Positions 1 through 4,828 of a stretch of 6,726 bases of DNA are shown here, in pieces. The DNA comes from an archaeon. GTDB taxonomy: Archaea > Hydrothermarchaeota > Hydrothermarchaeia > JALTZZ01 > JALUTC01. How positions within the stretch are numbered: position 1 is the first letter of the stretch; every line of letters starts with the position of its first letter. The DNA lies in the NCBI GenBank assembly GCA_027058345.1, contig JALUTC010000012.1, positions 1 through 6,726 on the forward strand, given 5' to 3'. The notes under the pieces are model-generated. The model saw only the letters and a program-made list of their open reading frames with translations, searched no databases and was not told the DNA's origin. The translations under genes were made by a program, and so were the position numbers.

Positions 1-536
1 TTATAACAATTCTAATCCAAATGTTATTAACATTTGTCGTTGTAAAAATTCTGGGGTTAAAAATAAACAAGGAATATCTCTCCATAAATTTCTTAGAGGA
101 AAATAATTCGAAGAATTTTATCAAAGATGTAATTCTCTCCTTTACTAAGATATCTATACTATTTATAATAACTTCATCGTTGCTACTTTATTTATACAAT
201 GTAGAATATATTAAAAATATTGTTTCGAACCTTAACATATTGAATCTTGATGCAAACATGCTTGCAATTATATTATCCTATTTGTTCAAACCAATCATTG
301 CATATACAATAGCTTCTAACTTAATAAATATTGGATACGATGAAAATTCAATACTCTTTACACTAGTCCTATCTTCCTACATATCTTTCTATGTTTTTGC
401 ATTCAAATTTCTATTACCTTCATATTCAGCAATCTTTGGAATTAAACTTGGAGGGAAAATCATTCTTACCATTATCTTATTCAGAACTCCTATTTACATT
501 TGTATGACAATATTACTTTATAACTTATTATTATAA
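1..536 (+). CDS. C-terminal part of a multi-pass membrane protein, function unknown (partial at the left edge)
   Basis: The frame is open from base 3 with no stop before the first ATG at 21, and the residues before that ATG (ITILIQ) continue a hydrophobic helix, so the gene most likely starts outside the window. Counting from the ATG, 171 residues are visible. Hydrophobic segments lie at about 1-13, 38-60, 80-101, 110-133 and 146-170, so four or five membrane helices are seen, with a polar loop at about 14-37 (KINKEYL, EENNSKN). The C-terminal part contains LLPSYSAIFGIKLGGK followed by a helix with an arginine (LFRTPIY). This loosely recalls the C-terminal half of archaeal nucleoside-recognition/Gate-domain membrane proteins, but that is recall of a pattern, not a demonstrated match. 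The product is surely an integral membrane protein; the substrate or role is unknown. It converges on tldD, and the two stop codons abut. Confidence 0.7.
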   Translation, partial: ITILIQMLLTFVVVKILGLKINKEYLSINFLEENNSKNFIKDVILSFTKISILFIITSSLLLYLYNVEYIKNIVSNLNILNLDANMLAIILSYLFKPIIAYTIASNLINIGYDENSILFTLVLSSYISFYVFAFKFLLPSYSAIFGIKLGGKIILTIILFRTPIYICMTILLYNLLL

Positions 537-1880
537 TCCACCAACAATTACAATACACCTAATATGTGGAGAGCCATCGGAAACTGGTACGAGTTGTCCT
601 TCTTTACCACAATTTCCTATGTGAAAATCCAAGTCCTTTCCTATCGCATCTATTGTTTTTAACGTTTCCAATATTTCTCCAGACATTGATATATCACAAA
701 TTGGTTCCTTTATTTCACCATTCTCAATTAAAAAACCTTCTTCTGCAGAAAATTGAAACACACCTCTCGTTGTATCTACCTCTCCTCCTTTTGAACCCTT
801 TAAATAATATCCAAATCTTATATCTTCTATCAATTCATCAAAATTATAATCCCCCCTGTCTATATAAGTATTGCTCATCCTAACCAATGGTATATATGAA
901 TAATTCTGCGCTCTGGCATTTCCCGTTAAATTTAATCCAAGAATTTTCGACGTTTCTCTAGAAGTTAAATATGTCTCCAAGTAACCATTACCTATTATTC
1001 TTTTCTTTTTAGCCTTTACCCCTTCATCATCGTAAAAATAAAAACCATAGGAATTACTTATAGTTGGATCGTCGTAAACGTTTAAAATATCCGATGCTAT
1101 TTTTTCACCCAACTTATCCTTTAAAATTGATTCTCCTCTTAAAATATGATCGGATTCAACAGCATGTCCCAAAGCTTCATGTATAAATACACCTGCAAGT
1201 TTTGGGTCGAGTATCACCTTAAATCTACCAGACTTCGGTTTCCTTGCTTTAAGCAATCTTATGGCTTTATTGCACGTATCTTCTATGTTGTATCTTTCTA
1301 CAAGTTCAAATCCACCAGTTCCTCCAACTCTGTCAAAAGCATATTGTATCCTATCATTCCTTCTAGCATAACATGTCGAAGTTAATGATATATAAATAAG
1401 TTTTTGATAAATTTTTGAACCTTCTGAGTTAAGGTAAAATTTTTCAATGATTGCAGTACTTAAAGTAATTGTCGTGCTGAATATCTCTTCATATTTTCTC
1501 GTCCTATTATAGAGTTCTTTGAGAAATTCAACTCTTGTATCTATGTCATAATCTTCTAACTTTTTTCTCACCTCAATATATTTGCTATCGACATTTACTT
1601 CCTCTACATTTATATCAACATAACCTAAACCTTGCCTTGCATTTTTATAAACTCTTTCAAAAATTGTTGGCAATTCCTTTATATTATTAGTCGACGAAAA
1701 TGCTATCTTCTTATCTATAACCCTAACACTAGCACCAACAACCTCATCCTTTTTTATCTCCTCTATCTTACCATCCTTCAAAACTATTGTATCAATAACT
1801 GATCTCTGAGCTCTAATGTCGATAAATTTAGCATCTCTTTTAAATATTTCATTCGATATATATTCTATATCTCCAATCAT
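531..1880 (-). CDS. tldD: TldD-family zinc metalloprotease
   Basis: Complete 449-residue protein, a normal length for the TldD/PmbA family, which comprises cytoplasmic metalloproteases that degrade unfolded or small peptides and mature some modified peptides. The N-terminal domain (about 1-210) is the variable half. The metal site is HEALGHAVESD at residues 234-244, with His234, Glu235 and His239 as the HExxxH zinc-binding motif. The C-terminal signature GNCGKEGQLVPVSDGSPHIR begins at about 422, and Cys424 is the probable third zinc ligand by analogy with E. coli TldD. The GGEVDTTRGVFQFSAEEGFLIENGE segment at about 365-389 is also typical of the family. Presence of the metal site marks it as the TldD (catalytic) rather than the TldE/PmbA (non-metal) subunit. 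The ATG overlaps the ppsA stop as ATGA, which fixes the start and suggests translational coupling; no Shine-Dalgarno is seen. No tldE partner lies in the window. Confidence 0.93.
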   Translation of the reverse strand: MIGDIEYISNEIFKRDAKFIDIRAQRSVIDTIVLKDGKIEEIKKDEVVGASVRVIDKKIAFSSTNNIKELPTIFERVYKNARQGLGYVDINVEEVNVDSKYIEVRKKLEDYDIDTRVEFLKELYNRTRKYEEIFSTTITLSTAIIEKFYLNSEGSKIYQKLIYISLTSTCYARRNDRIQYAFDRVGGTGGFELVERYNIEDTCNKAIRLLKARKPKSGRFKVILDPKLAGVFIHEALGHAVESDHILRGESILKDKLGEKIASDILNVYDDPTISNSYGFYFYDDEGVKAKKKRIIGNGYLETYLTSRETSKILGLNLTGNARAQNYSYIPLVRMSNTYIDRGDYNFDELIEDIRFGYYLKGSKGGEVDTTRGVFQFSAEEGFLIENGEIKEPICDISMSGEILETLKTIDAIGKDLDFHIGNCGKEGQLVPVSDGSPHIRCIVIVGGL

Positions 1881-4729
1881 TTTTTAGTATTTCTTAGCAA
1901 ATCCAACAATATTCTCTTTTCCTCCCTTGCAACGGTTTCTCTAACCAAAAATATAGCATCTGGATTTACTGATATTGAATCGATTCCCAACTTCACCAAA
2001 ATCCTAGCCATTTCTGGATCACTTCCAGCTTGGCCGCATATCGATGTTTCAACGTTATATTTCTTACAAATATTTATTACATGTTCAATCAACTTTATAA
2101 CTGCAGGGTGTTTCTCGCTAAATAATTTTTGAACAAGCTCATTGTTTCTATCAATTCCCAACGTTAATTGTGTTAAATCATTCGTTCCAAATGATATGAA
2201 ATCTATTCCAGCCTTCCTTATTATATCCTCTATTATTATTGCTGACGCTGGCGTCTCAACCATTATACCAAGTTTAACATCTTTATGAGGTTCTAAACCT
2301 ACCTCTCTCATCAATTCCTTCGCTCTTATAACTTCTTCAGGTGATATTACGAATGGTAACATTATCCAAATATTGTTCAATCCTGCCTCCTTTATCAATC
2401 TCCTAAATGCTCTTATCTGTGCTTTGAACAATTCCGGTTGATCCAAATCTCTTCTAATACCATGCCATCCCATCATTGGATTTGCTTCAACGGGTTCTTT
2501 TTCTCCACCTTCCAAATTTCTATACTCATCTGTTCTCATATCTAAAGTTCTAACAATTACATATTTTGGATACATTATCCTAAGAATTTCTCCAAGCTTC
2601 TCGAACAATAAGTTTTCGAACTCATCTAATTTATTATTCTCCAAGTACCATCTCGGATGCTTTCCACCATGAGCAATTAGAAATTCTAATCTTAATAAGC
2701 CTATACCATCAACGTAATCTCTATATTTCTTGGCAATATCTGGATGAGATGCTATCAACAATATTTTTGTTGCTGTAATTTCCATTGGCGTTATTCTCGC
2801 AACCTTTTCAATAACCTCTTCCTTCTTTTCCTCCTTTTCTTCTAATTTAATAGCACCTTCATATACAACTCCTCTTGTAGCATCTACCGTCACAACTTGA
2901 CCATCCTTAAGAACCTTTGTCGCATTCCTTGTACCTACTATACAGTTATGAGCAATTATTGGGATGCCATTTGTTGTTAACACAATGTAATTTTCAGTAT
3001 CTTCTACCTCCAAATTATATACATCATATTCTCCAATAAATTCATATCCATGTACATAAGATATGTATACGTTAGATTCGTCAGGAATATCTACGTTGCT
3101 TAAACTAATCGAGTTAAGGCTCGTTGATAGTATGTTTAAATTTAGCACATCATTTCTATTATCGAATAATGTTTTACAAACCTGTTTAAAACCAAGGCTA
3201 TTGAGAATATTCACTGGTAGAATTATTTGAAAATTCAACTCAAATGCCTGTATTATTGGCATCCATTTAAAGTTTCCTTTATCAAAAACCAATATTGGAT
3301 GATCCTTTGTTACATCTATGAAATCATCACTAAGGAAAAATCTATATACGGGTGCTTTTCTTCTTGTAATTTTCCTAACATTTTTCCATACGAATACATT
3401 TTTATTTACATCAAATGATAATACTCTTAGACTGGATTTATCTGCAATATTCTCCCAAATTTCTTTGAACGTTAATATTCCTCTATCAGTTATAACCCTT
3501 ACATATCCTGGGAAACAAGGGATTCCTAATTCTCTGGAAACTATTGCTGCATGAGAAGTTATTCCTCCTTCATCTGTTACTATAGCGGCTGCCTTTTTCA
3601 TTATTGGTACAAAGTCTGGATTTGTCATTGTTGTAACTAATATATCACCTTTATCAAACTTGTCAAATTCTTCAGGACCTAAGACTATTTTTACTTTTCC
3701 AACACCAATTCCTGGAGATGCAGGTAAGCCCTTTAATATTATCTTTAATTCCTTTTTCTCAACCTCTTCCTCCTTCCTTATCTCTTTGAGTGTTGTTATT
3801 GGTCTAGATTGTACTATATAAATCTTATTATTTTCAATTGCAAATTCTATGTCTTGTGGAAAATTGTAATGCTTTTCAATCTCTATTCCTATCTTTGCAA
3901 GTTCTATTATTAAATCATCAGAAAGCGCCTGCCTCTCTTTTAATTCTTCAGGAACTTCTTTTTGAACATTCCTTCCATTTTCATATACGATCATTATTTC
4001 TTTTCTCGAAATTTTCTTGGAATCAATTTTCAACGTCCTCTTATCTACAACATATGTGTCTGGTGTAACCTTTCCTCCAACTATTGCCTCTCCTAAACCA
4101 TAGCTCGCTTCAATCAAAACCTTATCCTCACCGGTTACAGGATGTTTTGTAAACATTACTCCGGAAACTTCGGAATTAATCATTTTTTGAACGACAACGG
4201 CTATTGATACGTTTTCATGTTTAAATCCCTTTTTTGCTCTATAATATGTTGCTCTAGGAGTAAATAGTGAGGACCAACATTTCTTAATATACTTGATTAA
4301 GTCTTCCTCACCTTCAACGTTTAAATATGTTTCCTGTTGACCAGCAAATGAAGCTTCGGGTAAATCTTCAGCAGAGGCTGAGCTTCTAACGGCAACCCTT
4401 ACCCTACCAAGTTTCCTATAATAATCCTTTATTTTCTCTTCCAAATCTTTTGGCATTGGTGCTTCTTCTATAAGTTTTCGAATGATCTTAGTCTTTTCTT
4501 CCAAATCTTTTGGATCATCAACATTTATCTCGTTAATTATTTTATATATTTTTTCCTTTAGTCTATTTTCCTCTAAATGTTTGTTGAAAGCATAAGTCGT
4601 AACAACAAATCCTTCGGGAATGGGAAAACCGGCCCTAATCATTTCACCAAGGTTTGCACCCTTGCCACCAGCTATAGGAACGTCTTCCTTAGATATTTCA
4701 TGAAACCATAACACATCCCTTTCTTTCAT
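1877..4729 (-). CDS. ppsA: Phosphoenolpyruvate synthase (pyruvate, water dikinase) containing a mini-intein
   Basis: 950-residue precursor; removing the 191-residue intein leaves 759 residues, the usual size of archaeal PpsA (EC 2.7.9.2), which makes PEP, AMP and phosphate from pyruvate, ATP and water for gluconeogenesis in the cytoplasm. Domains in order: ATP-grasp nucleotide-binding domain, about 15-312 (GGKGANLGEM, VRSSASAEDLPEASFAGQQE, VMFTKHPVTG, QDIEFAIENN, IVQSRPIT); swivelling phosphohistidine domain, about 330-404 continued at 596-625 (GGITSHAAIVSRELGIP, catalytic His393); intein at 405-595; PEP/pyruvate TIM barrel, about 650-945 (GLLRLEF, NPMMGWHGIRRDL, GIMVETPASA, FGTNDLTQLTLGIDRN, SICGQAGSDPEMA with likely catalytic Cys898). 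The ATG at 4729 is chosen because MKERDVLWFHEI aligns with family N-termini and no start lies upstream in the gap. There is no Shine-Dalgarno. It lies upstream of, and overlaps, tldD. Confidence 0.97.
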   Translation of the reverse strand: MKERDVLWFHEISKEDVPIAGGKGANLGEMIRAGFPIPEGFVVTTYAFNKHLEENRLKEKIYKIINEINVDDPKDLEEKTKIIRKLIEEAPMPKDLEEKIKDYYRKLGRVRVAVRSSASAEDLPEASFAGQQETYLNVEGEEDLIKYIKKCWSSLFTPRATYYRAKKGFKHENVSIAVVVQKMINSEVSGVMFTKHPVTGEDKVLIEASYGLGEAIVGGKVTPDTYVVDKRTLKIDSKKISRKEIMIVYENGRNVQKEVPEELKERQALSDDLIIELAKIGIEIEKHYNFPQDIEFAIENNKIYIVQSRPITTLKEIRKEEEVEKKELKIILKGLPASPGIGVGKVKIVLGPEEFDKFDKGDILVTTMTNPDFVPIMKKAAAIVTDEGGITSHAAIVSRELGIPCFPGYVRVITDRGILTFKEIWENIADKSSLRVLSFDVNKNVFVWKNVRKITRRKAPVYRFFLSDDFIDVTKDHPILVFDKGNFKWMPIIQAFELNFQIILPVNILNSLGFKQVCKTLFDNRNDVLNLNILSTSLNSISLSNVDIPDESNVYISYVHGYEFIGEYDVYNLEVEDTENYIVLTTNGIPIIAHNCIVGTRNATKVLKDGQVVTVDATRGVVYEGAIKLEEKEEKKEEVIEKVARITPMEITATKILLIASHPDIAKKYRDYVDGIGLLRLEFLIAHGGKHPRWYLENNKLDEFENLLFEKLGEILRIMYPKYVIVRTLDMRTDEYRNLEGGEKEPVEANPMMGWHGIRRDLDQPELFKAQIRAFRRLIKEAGLNNIWIMLPFVISPEEVIRAKELMREVGLEPHKDVKLGIMVETPASAIIIEDIIRKAGIDFISFGTNDLTQLTLGIDRNNELVQKLFSEKHPAVIKLIEHVINICKKYNVETSICGQAGSDPEMARILVKLGIDSISVNPDAIFLVRETVAREEKRILLDLLRNTKK
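2945..3517 (-). other. In-frame mini-intein (191 residues) within ppsA, no homing endonuclease
   Basis: The conserved PpsA stretch SRELGIP breaks off at residue 404 and resumes as CIVGTRNATKVL at 596. Between them lies a class 1 intein. Block A is CFPGYVRVITDRG with nucleophile Cys1 (precursor 405). Block B is FIDVTKDHPILVF with the TxxH pair Thr70/His73 (intein numbering). Block F is YDVYNLEVEDTENYIV, where the often-seen His is replaced by Glu. Block G is NGIPIIAHN with penultimate His190 and terminal Asn191, followed by extein Cys596 (+1). All residues needed for splicing are therefore present. Only about 85 residues separate blocks B and F, with no LAGLIDADG-type endonuclease blocks. Base composition is AT-rich like the extein, so recent arrival is not indicated. 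Methanocaldococcus jannaschii PpsA is known to carry an intein; from memory it uses the same conserved site, which I could not verify here. Confidence 0.95.
4437..4513 (-). repeat. Short direct repeat inside ppsA encoding PKDLEEK twice
   Basis: The 17-base string TCTTCCAAATCTTTTGG (+ strand) occurs at 4437-4453 and again, exactly 60 bases on, at 4497-4513. On the coding strand each copy encodes PKDLEE within PKDLEEK (residues about 73-79 and 93-99 of PpsA), in a charged helical stretch between the first ATP-grasp motifs. It may be a relic of a 60-base tandem duplication or a chance recurrence of a common helix-capping sequence; the bases between the copies do not look repeated. Confidence 0.4.
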
Positions 4730-4732
4730 AGT

Positions 4733-4741
4733 TATATTATT
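4733..4741 (+). promoter_or_regulatory. Possible TATA element for the C/D sRNA
   Basis: TATATTATT lies about 35 to 40 bases before the C box on the + strand. With the usual 25-base spacing this would give a transcript starting near 4763, a few bases before the sRNA, with trimming to the mature end. The region contains a run of ATT repeats (4736-4747) and many TATA-like strings, so the choice is uncertain. Confidence 0.2.
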
Positions 4742-4751
4742 ATTATTAACG

Positions 4752-4760
4752 AATATTAAA
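4752..4760 (-). promoter_or_regulatory. Candidate TATA box of ppsA-tldD
   Basis: On the minus strand TTTAATATT lies about 23 to 31 bases before the ppsA ATG. That is where an archaeal TATA box would sit for a leaderless or nearly leaderless mRNA, which agrees with the absence of a Shine-Dalgarno sequence before the ATG. The whole gap is AT-rich, and no convincing purine-rich BRE precedes the box, so this is a positional guess. Read-through from the upstream helicase gene, 96 bases away on the same strand, is the alternative. Confidence 0.35.
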
Positions 4761-4773
4761 ACGAAATTAGTAT

Positions 4774-4828
4774 ATGATGATGAATCCGCTCGACGCTGAG
4801 CGATGATGATCCCGGTTCCAGCTGATTA
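4774..4828 (+). ncRNA. Archaeal C/D box sRNA (dual 2'-O-methylation guide)
   Basis: All four boxes occur in order with canonical spacing. C box ATGATGA at 4777-4783 (an overlapping copy starts at 4774); 12-base guide ATCCGCTCGACG at 4784-4795; D' box CTGA at 4796-4799; 3-base linker GCG; C' box ATGATGA at 4803-4809; 12-base guide TCCCGGTTCCAG at 4810-4821; D box CTGA at 4822-4825. Both guides are the standard length and both are 8/12 G+C in a strongly AT-rich window, as expected for guides against rRNA or tRNA. A weak terminal stem (ATTA 4766-4769 with TAAT 4827-4830) is possible. Such RNAs assemble with L7Ae, Nop5 and fibrillarin. By the box+5 rule the predicted methylated targets are the fifth base (G) of CGUCGAGCGGAU and the fifth base (A) of CUGGAACCGGGA. 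Exact RNA ends are not visible. The D box abuts the stop codon of the helicase gene on the opposite strand. Confidence 0.92.

Noticed and set aside
21..23. ATG at 21 as the true start of the membrane protein
   Set aside because: The frame is open to the left edge and the residues before the ATG are hydrophobic and continue the helix. It cannot be excluded fully, but a start outside the window is more likely.
2945..3517. Homing endonuclease inside the intein
   Set aside because: The stretch between splicing blocks B and F is about 85 residues, too short, and shows no LAGLIDADG or HNH motif.
4736..4747. ATT trinucleotide run as a meaningful repeat
   Set aside because: Only four units in an AT-rich promoter region; no further structure.
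4814..4821. GGTTCCAG as part of a tRNA T-loop
   Set aside because: No acceptor stem, anticodon arm or D arm can be built around it; it is fully explained as the second guide of the C/D sRNA.
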